From the NCBI GenBank assembly GCA_045649545.1, contig JAZRQE010000043.1:1-64000 (forward strand): a stretch of 64,000 nucleotides of DNA. The letters run 5' to 3'. Source of the stretch: UMGS172 sp045649545. Lineage in GTDB: Bacteria; Bacillota; Clostridia; Oscillospirales; Acutalibacteraceae. The translations under genes and the position numbers were made by a program. Numbering within the stretch: the stretch's first letter is position 1; each line of letters starts with the position of its first letter. Positions 1-8,250 of this stretch are shown one piece after another. The notes below the pieces were generated by a model. That model saw only the letters and a program-made list of their open reading frames with translations. It ran no database searches and was not told the DNA's origin.

Positions 1-1
1 G

Positions 2-394
2 GGTGCTGACCAGAATCAGACCTTGAAGGCTATCAAGGAAGCTGAAGCATATAAGGGTCCGTCCATCATCATTGCTTACTCTCCTTGTGAGATGCACAGT
101 ATTAAGGGCGGTATGGTTAACTGCCAGAACGAAATGAAGAAGGCTGTTGACTGCGGTTACTGGAATATGTTCCGCTTCAACCCGGCTTTGAAGGATGAAG
201 GCAAGAATCCGTTCAGCATTGACTCTAAGCCTGCTACTGCAGACTATAAGGAGTTCATCTTGGGCGAGGCTCGTTACTCTTCATTGACCCGTTCGTTCCC
301 CGACCGTGCAGAAGAGTTGTTCGACAAGGCTGCCGAGGCTGCAAAGGCTTCAAGAGAGCATCTTGAGAAGTTGCAGGAGCTTTACGGTAAGTAA
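2..394 (+). CDS. nifJ: Pyruvate:ferredoxin oxidoreductase, C-terminal fragment
   Basis: The frame is open to the left edge, so this is the last ~130 residues of a protein of about 1,170. PFOR oxidises pyruvate to acetyl-CoA and CO2 and reduces ferredoxin in the cytoplasm. The visible part starts in GADQNQTLKAI and contains SPCEMHSIKGGM and GYWNMFRFNPAL, both typical of the C-terminal (domain VI) end of PFOR, then a charged helical tail ending ELYGK. An intrinsic terminator follows. The cofactor-binding parts are outside the window. The product fits the ferredoxin and Rnf genes found 29 kb away. Confidence 0.9.
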   Translation, partial: GADQNQTLKAIKEAEAYKGPSIIIAYSPCEMHSIKGGMVNCQNEMKKAVDCGYWNMFRFNPALKDEGKNPFSIDSKPATADYKEFILGEARYSSLTRSFPDRAEELFDKAAEAAKASREHLEKLQELYGK

Positions 395-416
395 TAGATA
401 CTCTAAAACAATAATT

Positions 417-448
417 CGACCCCGACGAGTAATCGCCGGGGTCGTTTT
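417..448 (+). terminator. Intrinsic terminator of nifJ
   Basis: An 8-bp GC-rich stem (CGACCCCG at 417-424 with CGGGGTCG at 437-444) is followed by TTTT. Confidence 0.85.
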
Positions 449-471
449 AATATGTATGCTAATATAAGAAG

Positions 472-502
472 AAAAACCCACCGCATAACGCGGTGGGTTT
501 TA
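472..502 (-). terminator. Intrinsic terminator of cysK operon
   Basis: The stem AAACCCACCGC (474-484) pairs with GCGGTGGGTTT (490-500). Read on the minus strand it is followed by a T-run, and it lies just beyond the cysK stop codon. Confidence 0.8.
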
Positions 503-512
503 AGATTTAGTA

Positions 513-1439
513 TTAATCAAACATTCCTGTTGAGAGGTAACGTTCACCTGTATCGGGCAGGAGAGCTACGATTGTTTTACCTTTGTTTTCGGGTCGGCGT
601 GCTAACTGTAAAGCCGCAAAGCAGGTAGCACCTGAAGATATACCAACCAAAATCCCTTCGGTGTGGGCAATTTCTTTTGCCATAAGCATAGCATCGTCGG
701 ATTTGACGGCAATGATTTCATCAATAATATTTTGGTCAAGATTTTCAGGCACAAAGTTTGCACCTATTCCTTGAATTTTGTGCGGACCTGAGTAGCCTTT
801 CGATAAAAGCGGCGAGTCAAACGGTTCAACAGCCACTATTTTCACATTGGGGTTTTGCTCTTTTAAATATTTGCCCGTGCCGGAAAGCGTACCGCCCGTA
901 CCCACCGATGCAACGAAAATATCAACAGTGCCGTCGGTATCGTTCCAAATTTCAGGACCGGTCGTGTTATAATGAGCCTCGGGATTGGCAGGGTTATCGA
1001 ACTGTGAAGGGATAAACGAGCCGGGGGTGGTTTTAGATAACTCTAAAGCCTTTTCAATAGCACCGCTCATACCCTTACTGCCTTCGGTTAATACAATTTC
1101 AGCACCGAACGCCTTAAGCAGGTTTCGGCGTTCAACACTCATAGTGTCCGGCATAGTGAGTATAACTTTATATCCGCGTGCCGTCCCGACCGACGCAAGA
1201 CCGATACCGGTGTTACCGCTTGTGGGCTCGATAATGGTCGCACCCTTAGTGATTTTGCCGGTTTTCTCAGCAACGTCAAGCATACTTAAAGCAACGCGGT
1301 CTTTAGCACTGCCGGCAGGGTTAAAACACTCCATTTTACCTAAAACCGTTGCCGAAATTTTATGTTGCTCGGTTAAATTATTAAGTTTTAATAGTGGTGT
1401 GTTGCCAATTAGTTCGGCAACCGAATTATAAATTTTCAT
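513..1439 (-). CDS. cysK: Cysteine synthase A (O-acetylserine sulfhydrylase)
   Basis: This PLP enzyme makes cysteine from O-acetylserine and sulfide in the cytoplasm. The PLP lysine is expected at K46 in NPAGSAKDR, the substrate loop PTSGNTG is at 72-78, and a phosphate-binding GTGGT loop lies near 178. The 308-residue length is normal for CysK. I chose the ATG at 1439 because GGAG sits 6 nt upstream; the longer reading would begin at a TTG inside that site. It overlaps the end of the upstream ECF gene by 14 nt, so it is probably cotranscribed from the cobalamin-riboswitch promoter, which is an unexpected partner for cysteine synthesis. Confidence 0.93.
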   Translation of the reverse strand: MKIYNSVAELIGNTPLLKLNNLTEQHKISATVLGKMECFNPAGSAKDRVALSMLDVAEKTGKITKGATIIEPTSGNTGIGLASVGTARGYKVILTMPDTMSVERRNLLKAFGAEIVLTEGSKGMSGAIEKALELSKTTPGSFIPSQFDNPANPEAHYNTTGPEIWNDTDGTVDIFVASVGTGGTLSGTGKYLKEQNPNVKIVAVEPFDSPLLSKGYSGPHKIQGIGANFVPENLDQNIIDEIIAVKSDDAMLMAKEIAHTEGILVGISSGATCFAALQLARRPENKGKTIVALLPDTGERYLSTGMFD

Positions 1440-1983
1440 TTCGTTCTCCAATTCGTTTTGTCAAAATAGCACCGGGTAGTTTTCTTAATACCGTCACAAG
1501 CGGGAAGATAAGAGTTCCTACGAATATATTACCCACACAGTGTATTGTGTCATAAGGCAGACCCATAATAACCCAAGTGAAAAATTGGCTCCAATCGCCA
1601 CCTGTAAACAATATAATATGTGCCGGAGCATATAAAAGACCAAATAGAAGTCCATGCAAACCGCAAACGGCAATATAAACAAAGGTTGCTACAATAGGTT
1701 TCATATTGCGGGGTAATAGCATTACAACCGCCCAAAGCACCGTCCATACGTAAAGGTAAGGTAGTGTCCAAGGTGATAAGCCTGAAAAGAACAACGTCAA
1801 AAACACATAAACATATATGGGAATCAGTGCTTTTAAACGGTATACCACCGTAAATGTGACGGTGAACATTCCTATAAGATGTATATTCGGCAATAATTCC
1901 ATTATTATGTCCGAAATATACATTAACGTACCAAACGAGGCAAACAGAACGATTTGGAAAAGCAAACGTCCTGTTTTACTCAT
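1426..1983 (-). CDS. ECF transporter S component, probably cobalamin-related
   Basis: This is a 185-residue integral membrane protein with about six hydrophobic segments, the size and layout of the substrate-binding S component of energy-coupling-factor transporters. Group II S components share a common AAT module encoded elsewhere; none is seen here. It overlaps the DUF4430 lipoprotein gene by 4 nt and lies under a B12 riboswitch, so corrinoid uptake is the likeliest role. That substrate is inferred from context, not from a motif. The AxxxA coupling signature is not obvious. A hydrophobic C-terminal helix is followed by a basic tail. Confidence 0.75.
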   Translation of the reverse strand: MSKTGRLLFQIVLFASFGTLMYISDIIMELLPNIHLIGMFTVTFTVVYRLKALIPIYVYVFLTLFFSGLSPWTLPYLYVWTVLWAVVMLLPRNMKPIVATFVYIAVCGLHGLLFGLLYAPAHIILFTGGDWSQFFTWVIMGLPYDTIHCVGNIFVGTLIFPLVTVLRKLPGAILTKRIGERNENL

Positions 1984-2498
1984 TCCTTAGTGTATTGGAA
2001 CCAATATTCAGCGTCTTTTACGATATCGGTTTTATCAACGCCGGTTGAGGCATACTTGCCGTCGATATAAAATGCCCAATAAGCCTTATCTTTGTCGTAA
2101 TCGGCGGTAATGCCGGTGACGGTTTTAACATAAAGACCGTATGCACCTTCCTCACCGGAAATCATATTCAGGTCTTGCAGGGCATCACCAACGATTGTTT
2201 TGTTAGTGAAAACACGGTAAATAGTGTTAGAATCATTTGGACCGAGAACGCGGAAAATAAACGAGATGTTGCCGTTACCCTTGTTGACATCGGTGGCGGC
2301 TACGCCATAAGTATCGCCCGGAACATAAGACGAGGTTTCACTAGAACCGGTTGATGCAGTTGCCGACTGTCCGGGAACATAGTTGTCTTGGGGTGTTTCT
2401 TTTTCGCCGCAAGACGTGAGTGAAAGTCCTATTGCCGCAATAAGACAAATTGATAAAATGAGGGACATAAGTTTTTTGATAAAGTTTAAATTTTTCAT
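1980..2498 (-). CDS. DUF4430 lipoprotein, candidate extracellular corrinoid-binding protein
   Basis: The N-terminus is a lipoprotein signal: basic residues, a hydrophobic stretch, then LTSC with the lipidated cysteine at position 30. A Ser/Thr/Gly-rich linker of about 35 residues follows. The C-terminal ~100 residues match DUF4430, the domain shared with the C-terminal part of transcobalamin and intrinsic factor, with WAFYIDGKYASTGVD and a final aromatic strand. A B12 riboswitch lies directly upstream and an S component directly downstream, so the protein probably captures corrinoids at the cell surface. GGAG precedes the ATG by 9 nt. Confidence 0.8.
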   Translation of the reverse strand: MKNLNFIKKLMSLILSICLIAAIGLSLTSCGEKETPQDNYVPGQSATASTGSSETSSYVPGDTYGVAATDVNKGNGNISFIFRVLGPNDSNTIYRVFTNKTIVGDALQDLNMISGEEGAYGLYVKTVTGITADYDKDKAYWAFYIDGKYASTGVDKTDIVKDAEYWFQYTKE

Positions 2499-2574
2499 TT
2501 ATCATTTCTCCTTTTTTGTTTTGAAAACTATTCTTCGGCACTCGCAAAGCTGAAATTTCAGAAGTTTTCTGTTT

Positions 2575-2728
2575 CGGATTCGGTCTTCCGACTTAAAGCA
2601 AAATTAAGTCACCTTCTCAGTGTTACCCAATGGCTTATCTCCCTTTGCGGCAGGGGATAGACTTGATAAATCAAACTAATTACGGCGGCGTGCCCGTGCA
2701 GGAGTTACACCTGCTTCCCATTAATCCG
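2575..2728 (-). promoter_or_regulatory. Cobalamin (B12) riboswitch
   Basis: On the minus strand the outer stem P1 pairs CGGATT with AATCCG (2723-2728 with 2575-2580). Inside are the conserved core GGGAAgCaGGTGtAActCC, a CACGGGC-CGCC-GCCGTA stretch, and the B12-box relative AAGTCGGAAGACCG near the 3' end. The spacing and order match the adenosylcobalamin riboswitch family. It lies 77 nt upstream of the DUF4430 start codon. No classical T-run terminator is visible between aptamer and gene, so control may act on translation; a GAAAACTTC...GAAG-AGTTTTC pairing before the GGAG site could be the switch. Confidence 0.88.
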
Positions 2729-2792
2729 ATAACATTTTACCACTTTTTTTAATGCATTTCAATAGTAAGTTATTGTCAGCCAAAGCAAAAAT

Positions 2793-2823
2793 TTAAGCGG
2801 AAGGGTATGTCCCTTCCGCTTAA
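2793..2823 (-). terminator. Intrinsic terminator of the arginine operon
   Basis: A 13-bp stem TTAAGCGGAAGGG (2793-2805) pairs with CCCTTCCGCTTAA (2811-2823). It is followed on the minus strand by ATTTTT, just beyond the argF stop. Confidence 0.85.
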
Positions 2824-2830
2824 AAACATC

Positions 2831-3742
2831 TTATTTTTTATCACCCATAGTAAGCACCAAAACTGCCTTTTGTGCGTGCAGGCGGTTTTCTGCCTCGTCG
2901 AAAATCTCGTCGGCGTGCTTTTCAAAGGTTTCTGCGGTAATTTCTTCACCTCTGTGAGCAGGTAAGCAATGCATAACCATTGCGTCCTTATGAGCCAACG
3001 ACATAAAGCCCTCGTTAACCTGATATTCTTTGAATACACGTTCACGTTCAACCTTTTCGTCTTCCTGACCCATTGATGCCCAAACGTCAGTATAAACGGC
3101 GTCGGCGTCTTTTACGGCTGCACCGATATCCTCTGTGCAGGTGAATTTGCCGGTAGCACTTGCCCACTTCATAATATCGGCATCAGGCTCGTAACCCTTA
3201 GGACAGGCAATTGCCACTTCCATACCGCACTTAATACCGCCGACAATCAGCGAGTTTGCCATATTGTTTCCGTCACCGACAAAGGTAAGTTTAAGTCCCT
3301 CTAAAGAGCCTTTATGCTCACGGATTGTCATTAAGTCGGCTAAAACTTGGCAGGGATGACAATAGTCGGTCAAACCGTTGATTATGGGGATTGAGCCGTA
3401 TTTTGCCAAATCCTCAACCTCTTGTTGAGCAAAGGTACGAATCATAATACCGTCTAAATAACGTGATAATACACGTGCGGTATCCTCGACCGGCTCACCT
3501 CTGCCGATTTGAAGGTCGCGTGAACTTAAAAACAAAGCTTGACCGCCCAAGTGGTACATACCGGCTTCAAATGAAACACGGGTACGTGTAGAAGATTTTT
3601 GGAAAATCAAACCTAATGTTTTACCCTTTAAATAGCGGTGGTCAACGCCGTGCTTTTGGTCGTATTTTAACTGGTCGGCGAGATTTAAAATTTCTTCGAT
3701 TTCAGCGGTTGATAAATCGCCTAATTTAAGTAAATGTTTCAT
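2831..3742 (-). CDS. argF: Ornithine carbamoyltransferase
   Basis: It converts ornithine and carbamoyl phosphate to citrulline. The carbamoyl-phosphate loop SSTRTR is at 50-55, HPCQ at 129-132 and the ornithine-side loop HCLPAHRG at 258-265. All are intact and the 303-residue length is typical. It is the last gene of the arg operon and overlaps the argD stop by 4 nt (ATGA). A strong terminator follows. No argG or argH is visible, so citrulline-to-arginine steps must be encoded elsewhere. Confidence 0.96.
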   Translation of the reverse strand: MKHLLKLGDLSTAEIEEILNLADQLKYDQKHGVDHRYLKGKTLGLIFQKSSTRTRVSFEAGMYHLGGQALFLSSRDLQIGRGEPVEDTARVLSRYLDGIMIRTFAQQEVEDLAKYGSIPIINGLTDYCHPCQVLADLMTIREHKGSLEGLKLTFVGDGNNMANSLIVGGIKCGMEVAIACPKGYEPDADIMKWASATGKFTCTEDIGAAVKDADAVYTDVWASMGQEDEKVERERVFKEYQVNEGFMSLAHKDAMVMHCLPAHRGEEITAETFEKHADEIFDEAENRLHAQKAVLVLTMGDKK

Positions 3743-4902
3743 TCTTCAATAATCTCCTTTAAGATTTTCAGAGCTTTGTCTACCTGTTCTTTTGTTATGT
3801 TTAAGGGAGGCAACAATCTTAATTTCGTTTTTGCGGTTAAAACCAAAACACCCTTTTCCAACGCTTTATCGCTGAGCTCTTTTGCCGGTTTTTCGGTTTC
3901 GATACCGAGCATAAGTCCTAATCCTGAAACGCTTTTGACACCGTTAATTTTCAAAAGTTGGGATTTTATGTATTCTGATTTCTCTGTGACCTCGTCAAGC
4001 AGTTTCTGGTCAATTCTTTTAACAATGGACACAGCACCGGCTGATACTACGGGGTTTCCTCCGAAGGTTGAGCCGTGGTCACCGCCCTTTAATGTAAACT
4101 CGGTCTTTTCACCGAAAATACAAGCACCAATCGGCAATCCTCCGCCAAGACCTTTTGCGGTTGTGATAATGTCCGGTTTTAAATTGAAATGCTCGCAAGC
4201 GAAATATTTACCTGTTCTGCCGTTGCCGGTCTGCACTTCGTCGGCAATAATGAGAAAGCCATATTTTTGGGCTTCCGTTTTAACACAGTCGATAAATTCT
4301 TGCGATAAGGCGTTAACTCCGCCCTCACCCTGAACTAATTCAAGCATAACTGCGGCGGTATCACTGCCTACAGCCGATTTCAAAGCCTCGCAATCGTTAG
4401 CGGGGACAAACTCAAAACCGTTTGTAAAGGGGCCAAAGTCTTTATGGAAAACGTCCTGACCTGTGGCGGAAAGGGTAGTAACTGTTCTGCCGTGGAAACT
4501 GTTTATTAAGGTGATTATCTTACCCTCGGCACCGTTATGACAGTCGGAATAATATTTACGTGCGGTTTTTATTGCACATTCGTTAGCCTCTGCACCCGAA
4601 TTGCCAAAAAAGACCTTTTTCATTCCTGACTTTTCGCAAAGCAACTTTGCCAATTCAACACACGGCTTTGAATAGTAAAGGTTAGAGGTGTGTTGAATTA
4701 AATTCAACTGCTCAATTACTGCATTTTTCCATTCTGTATCGTTAATACCGAAGGTGTTTACGGCAATACCTGAGCCTAAATCAATGTATTTTTTGCCGTC
4801 AACATCTGTAATTTCGGCACCGTTACCGCTTATTAATTCAACATTAAATCTGCCGTACGTGTTAGCGACATACTGTTTATCATTTTCAATAAAATGTTCC
4901 AT
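3739..4902 (-). CDS. argD: Acetylornithine aminotransferase
   Basis: This is a class-III PLP aminotransferase that converts N-acetylglutamate semialdehyde to N-acetylornithine. Cofactor-phosphate residues NSGAEAN lie at 101-107, SFHGRT at 135-140, DEVQTG at 221-226, and the Schiff-base lysine is K250 in ITTAKGLGGG. The length of 387 residues is normal. It sits 3 nt after argB and overlaps argF by 4 nt, so it is tightly coupled within the operon. Confidence 0.95.
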   Translation of the reverse strand: MEHFIENDKQYVANTYGRFNVELISGNGAEITDVDGKKYIDLGSGIAVNTFGINDTEWKNAVIEQLNLIQHTSNLYYSKPCVELAKLLCEKSGMKKVFFGNSGAEANECAIKTARKYYSDCHNGAEGKIITLINSFHGRTVTTLSATGQDVFHKDFGPFTNGFEFVPANDCEALKSAVGSDTAAVMLELVQGEGGVNALSQEFIDCVKTEAQKYGFLIIADEVQTGNGRTGKYFACEHFNLKPDIITTAKGLGGGLPIGACIFGEKTEFTLKGGDHGSTFGGNPVVSAGAVSIVKRIDQKLLDEVTEKSEYIKSQLLKINGVKSVSGLGLMLGIETEKPAKELSDKALEKGVLVLTAKTKLRLLPPLNITKEQVDKALKILKEIIEE

Positions 4903-4905
4903 TTT

Positions 4906-5760
4906 TTACCCCACAAACATTGTGCCGATACCTTCGTCGGTGAGAGTTTCTATTAAAATTGCGTGCGGAATACGTCCATCAATAATAAATACCTTTTGAA
5001 CTCCGCGACGGATAGCCTCAATACAACATTCAACCTTGGGTATCATACCGCCTTGGATAACGCCGTTTTTAATGAGCAGGGTAGCCTCACTGACGTTAAC
5101 TTTTCTAATCAGCGAATCGGGGTCGTCTTTATCTCTCATAAGACCTGAAATATCGGTCATGGAAATAAAACTTTCAGCCTTTAATTTGCCTGCAATTTCT
5201 GCCGCGGCAGTGTCGGCATTAATGTTGTAAACATTACCCTCACCATCACAACCTACGGTTGAAACAACGGGGATATATCCCTTTTCAAGCAAATCCAAAA
5301 TAGGTTGGGTGTTAATATCGGTAATTTCACCGACAAAGCCTAAATCTTCGTTCATTTTTTCGGCACGAATCATATGTCCGTCGATACCACAAAGACCAAT
5401 AGCCTTACCGCCGGTATTTTCCAAAAGGTTGACTAAATCCTTGTTGGTTTTACCTGCCAATACCATTTGTACGATTTCAACAGTTTCTTGGTCGGTAACA
5501 CGAAGTCCGTCTTTAAATACCGATTCTTTGCCGACTCTTTTCAACATTCCCGAAATTTCGGGACCGCCGCCGTGCACCAAAACAACTTTAGCACCGACTA
5601 ACGATAAAAGCACAATATCGTGCATAACTGCGGCTTTAAGTTCGCCGTTTATCATAGCGTTACCGCCGTATTTTATAACGACGATTTTACCGGCATATTT
5701 TTGAATATAAGGTAATGCTTCGGTTAAGACCAAAGCTCTTTGAGCGTTATTAATTTCCAT
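4906..5760 (-). CDS. argB: Acetylglutamate kinase
   Basis: It phosphorylates N-acetylglutamate, the second step of the arginine pathway. The ATP-phosphate loop KYGGNAM is at 30-36 and the substrate glycine loop VHGGGPEIS at about 62-70. The amino-acid-kinase fold is complete over 284 residues. It is 20 nt downstream of argJ. In cyclic pathways this enzyme is often feedback-inhibited by arginine; whether that holds here cannot be read from sequence alone. Confidence 0.95.
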   Translation of the reverse strand: MEINNAQRALVLTEALPYIQKYAGKIVVIKYGGNAMINGELKAAVMHDIVLLSLVGAKVVLVHGGGPEISGMLKRVGKESVFKDGLRVTDQETVEIVQMVLAGKTNKDLVNLLENTGGKAIGLCGIDGHMIRAEKMNEDLGFVGEITDINTQPILDLLEKGYIPVVSTVGCDGEGNVYNINADTAAAEIAGKLKAESFISMTDISGLMRDKDDPDSLIRKVNVSEATLLIKNGVIQGGMIPKVECCIEAIRRGVQKVFIIDGRIPHAILIETLTDEGIGTMFVG

Positions 5761-5780
5761 TATAATTCACCCTTTCGAAA

Positions 5781-6998
5781 TCAGGTTCTGTAGTCGCCGT
5801 TGATTTTTACGTAATCGTAGGTCAAATCGCAACCCCAAGCGGTCGCGGTAGCGTCACCGCTGTCTAACGTAACAAGAATTGTAATTTCTTCTTCCAAAAG
5901 AATTTTCTTTGCAATTTCTTCGCTGAAATCTACACCTGCACCGTTGCGACAAACTTCGATTTCGCCGGAAACCGACTTAAACGAAACGCCGACTTTGGTA
6001 ACATCTAAATCAGCACCGCTGTAGCCGATTGCACAAAGTACGCGACCCCAGTTAGCGTCAGCACCGAAGATTGCAGCTTTAAGCAGTGACGAGCAGGCGA
6101 CCGACTTGGCGACTGTTCTGGCAGTCATTTTATCGGAAGCACCCGAAACGATAACCTCCATAAGTCTTGTTGCACCCTCACCGTCACGTGCAATGCTACG
6201 GCAAAGGTAAGAGGTTACGGCAAACAGCGCTTCTTTAAATGCCTTAAATCCGTCACTGTCAACACTGTCAATAATGGGGTTTTCAGCCAAACCGTTGGCT
6301 AAAATACAACACATATCGTTGGTTGAGGTGTCACCGTCAACGCTTACCATATTGAAGGAATCTTTAATATCCTCGCTTAACGCGGTTTGAAGAATCTCAG
6401 GTTTAATATTAACGTCACTTGTGATAAAAACAAGCATAGTTGCCATATTGGGATGAATCATACCTGAACCCTTGGCAATACCGCCGATGGTACACATTTT
6501 ACCATTTACTTCGAACTTAAAGGCAATTTCCTTAACCTTGGTATCGGTGGTCATAATACCCTCTGCAGCACGGCGGCTGCCCGAAAAGTCAAGCTCTTTT
6601 ATTAGCTGAGGCATACCGTTTGCGATAGGGGTAATGTCAAGCGGTTGACCGATAACGCCGGTCGAGGCAACGATAACGTCACTTGCATTAATCTTTGCAT
6701 ATTGCTGAACTAAATCACACATACCCTCGGCAATTTCAATACCGTTGGCGTTGCAGGTGTTGGCGTTACCGCTGTTGCAGATAATTGCCTGTGCATAGCC
6801 GTCAGTTAAGTTTTTCTTGGTAACGGTCAAAGGTGCACCCTTGACAAGGTTGGTTGTGTAGGTTGCGGCTGCAGAAGCCTTAACCTCGCTCACAATCAGT
6901 GCTAAATCGCGTTTTGTTTTATTCTTTCTAATTCCGCAATGGATACCCGATGCTTTAAATCCTTTTGCGGCACAAATGCCGCCCTCTGTTTTTATCAT
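5781..6998 (-). CDS. argJ: Bifunctional ornithine acetyltransferase / N-acetylglutamate synthase
   Basis: ArgJ recycles the acetyl group from acetylornithine to glutamate; many versions also use acetyl-CoA. The protein self-cleaves in front of its nucleophilic threonine. Here the site is MAT/ML with Thr187, preceded by KGSGMIHPN. The 405-residue length fits the precursor. I chose ATG at 6998 because AAGGTG is 6 nt upstream; a GTG at 7007 lies inside that ribosome site. Its presence beside argB without an argA or argE shows the acetyl-cycle version of the pathway. Confidence 0.94.
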   Translation of the reverse strand: MIKTEGGICAAKGFKASGIHCGIRKNKTKRDLALIVSEVKASAAATYTTNLVKGAPLTVTKKNLTDGYAQAIICNSGNANTCNANGIEIAEGMCDLVQQYAKINASDVIVASTGVIGQPLDITPIANGMPQLIKELDFSGSRRAAEGIMTTDTKVKEIAFKFEVNGKMCTIGGIAKGSGMIHPNMATMLVFITSDVNIKPEILQTALSEDIKDSFNMVSVDGDTSTNDMCCILANGLAENPIIDSVDSDGFKAFKEALFAVTSYLCRSIARDGEGATRLMEVIVSGASDKMTARTVAKSVACSSLLKAAIFGADANWGRVLCAIGYSGADLDVTKVGVSFKSVSGEIEVCRNGAGVDFSEEIAKKILLEEEITILVTLDSGDATATAWGCDLTYDYVKINGDYRT

Positions 6999-7010
6999 TG
7001 TAATCACCTT

Positions 7011-7943
7011 TTATAAGTCTAAACCTTCGGTTTCGTCGAAACCAAGCATAATATTCATACATTGTACTGCGGCACCTGAGGCACCTTTGCCCAAGTTGTC
7101 AAATCGAGCCGAGACAGTGAAACGTTCCTCATTACCGCAAACAAAAATTTGCATTTTGTCTTTACCTGACAGGTTGTTCGAGCCCAACATAGAGCCGGTG
7201 CTTTCACCGTTTATATCCGAAACATCAATAAACTTTGCGTCAGCGTACTTTTTTAAGTAGACCTGTTTTACTGCCTCAATACCGCCTTTGACCTGACTTT
7301 TGAAGAATGGTACGGTTACTAACATTCCGCTGTAATAGTCGTCAACAATGGGGGAGAATACGGGTTGGTTTTCAAGTCCCGATATTGCTGCCATTTCGGG
7401 CAGATGCTTATGTGTTTGTCCCAAAGCATAAATTCTGGCACTGTTCATTTCGTCTGACTTCTCATTTTCGTATTGAGCAATCATTTTTTTGCCGCCGCCG
7501 GAATAACCTGTCAATGAAAAGCAGGTGATAAGAGCATCACTCTCAATCACGCCAGCCTCAACCAACGGACTGATTAAAGCGTTAAAGCCGCTTGCGTGAC
7601 AGCCGGGAACAGCAACACGCTTTGCGTTGGGAAGTTTTTCTCTGAACTCTTTTTTTAGTTCGGGAAAGCCGTAAACCCAATCGGGATTAGTGCGGTGAGC
7701 AGTCGAAGTGTCAATTATTTTAACATTCTCATTTTCAACCAAGCTTACCGCCTCGATTGCAGCGGCATCAGGCAGACATAAAAAAGCTACGTCGCAAGCA
7801 TTTAAAAATTTGCGTCGTTCTTCCAAGTCCTTACGCTTGTCCTCGTCGATAAGCATAAGTTCTATATCTTTTCTCTTACTTAAACGCTCGATTATCCGAA
7901 GACCGGTTGTGCCTTCGCGTCCGTCAATGAAAACTTTGAACAT
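7011..7943 (-). CDS. argC: N-acetyl-gamma-glutamyl-phosphate reductase, type 2
   Basis: It reduces acetylglutamyl phosphate to the semialdehyde with NADPH. The Rossmann start FIDGREGTTGLRI is at 5-17 and the catalytic cysteine is C115 in VAVPGCHASG. At 310 residues, with DGREGTTG at the N-terminus, it belongs to the short type-2 ArgC branch rather than the usual 340-residue type. It is the first gene of the operon; GGAGG lies just upstream of the ATG, and a sigma-A-like promoter is about 50 nt further up. Confidence 0.93.
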   Translation of the reverse strand: MFKVFIDGREGTTGLRIIERLSKRKDIELMLIDEDKRKDLEERRKFLNACDVAFLCLPDAAAIEAVSLVENENVKIIDTSTAHRTNPDWVYGFPELKKEFREKLPNAKRVAVPGCHASGFNALISPLVEAGVIESDALITCFSLTGYSGGGKKMIAQYENEKSDEMNSARIYALGQTHKHLPEMAAISGLENQPVFSPIVDDYYSGMLVTVPFFKSQVKGGIEAVKQVYLKKYADAKFIDVSDINGESTGSMLGSNNLSGKDKMQIFVCGNEERFTVSARFDNLGKGASGAAVQCMNIMLGFDETEGLDL

Positions 7944-7993
7944 TTTTGACCTCCGTCAGTTGTAAAAATATGCTCCCATGCTATGTTCTTATA

Positions 7994-8021
7994 ATTATAC
8001 AACAAAAATGAATAAAATCAA
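7994..8021 (-). promoter_or_regulatory. Predicted sigma-A promoter of the arg operon
   Basis: On the minus strand TTGATT (8016-8021) is 16 nt from a perfect TATAAT (7994-7999), about 50 nt upstream of argC. The right half of an ArgR-type box (ATTCA) falls in the spacer. Confidence 0.6.
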
Positions 8022-8153
8022 GTGTTTTTTATAAATTTATCTAATGTATGCAAAATCGCCGTTTTTTACTTAAAATACTGTAAAAAAGCAACAAAACATA
8101 TAAATTTTGGATGTATTAAAGATTTGCGGTTAAAATCATTGATTTTAAGAAAA

Positions 8154-8188
8154 TGCATAAATACTCTAAAATTTTGCATATTAATACA
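8154..8188. promoter_or_regulatory. Two tandem candidate ArgR boxes
   Basis: TGCATATTAATACA (8175-8188) matches the Firmicutes ARG-box pattern TGMATWWWWATKCA at 13 of 14 positions. TGCATAAATACTCT (8154-8167) matches at 12. Their starts are 21 bp apart, two helical turns, as in known hexamer operators. They lie ~155 bp upstream of the predicted argC promoter, so looping would be needed. In an AT-rich region chance matches are possible. Confidence 0.4.
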
Positions 8189-8250
8189 TTTCCATCGCAA
8201 TTTGAGGGTCATTCTCGCGGTTTAATATGTAAAGATAGTGGTAATATTTA

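Larger units (their letters stand above)
7966..8250. other. AT-rich intergenic region upstream of argC
   Basis: Between the argC leader and the structured repeat I see only the argC promoter and the two candidate ArgR boxes. Short plus-strand reading frames here have no ribosome site and AT-driven composition. Confidence 0.5.

Noticed and set aside
8022..8225. 67-residue plus-strand frame upstream of repeat A
   Set aside because: AT-driven composition, no ribosome site, overlaps the arg regulatory region.
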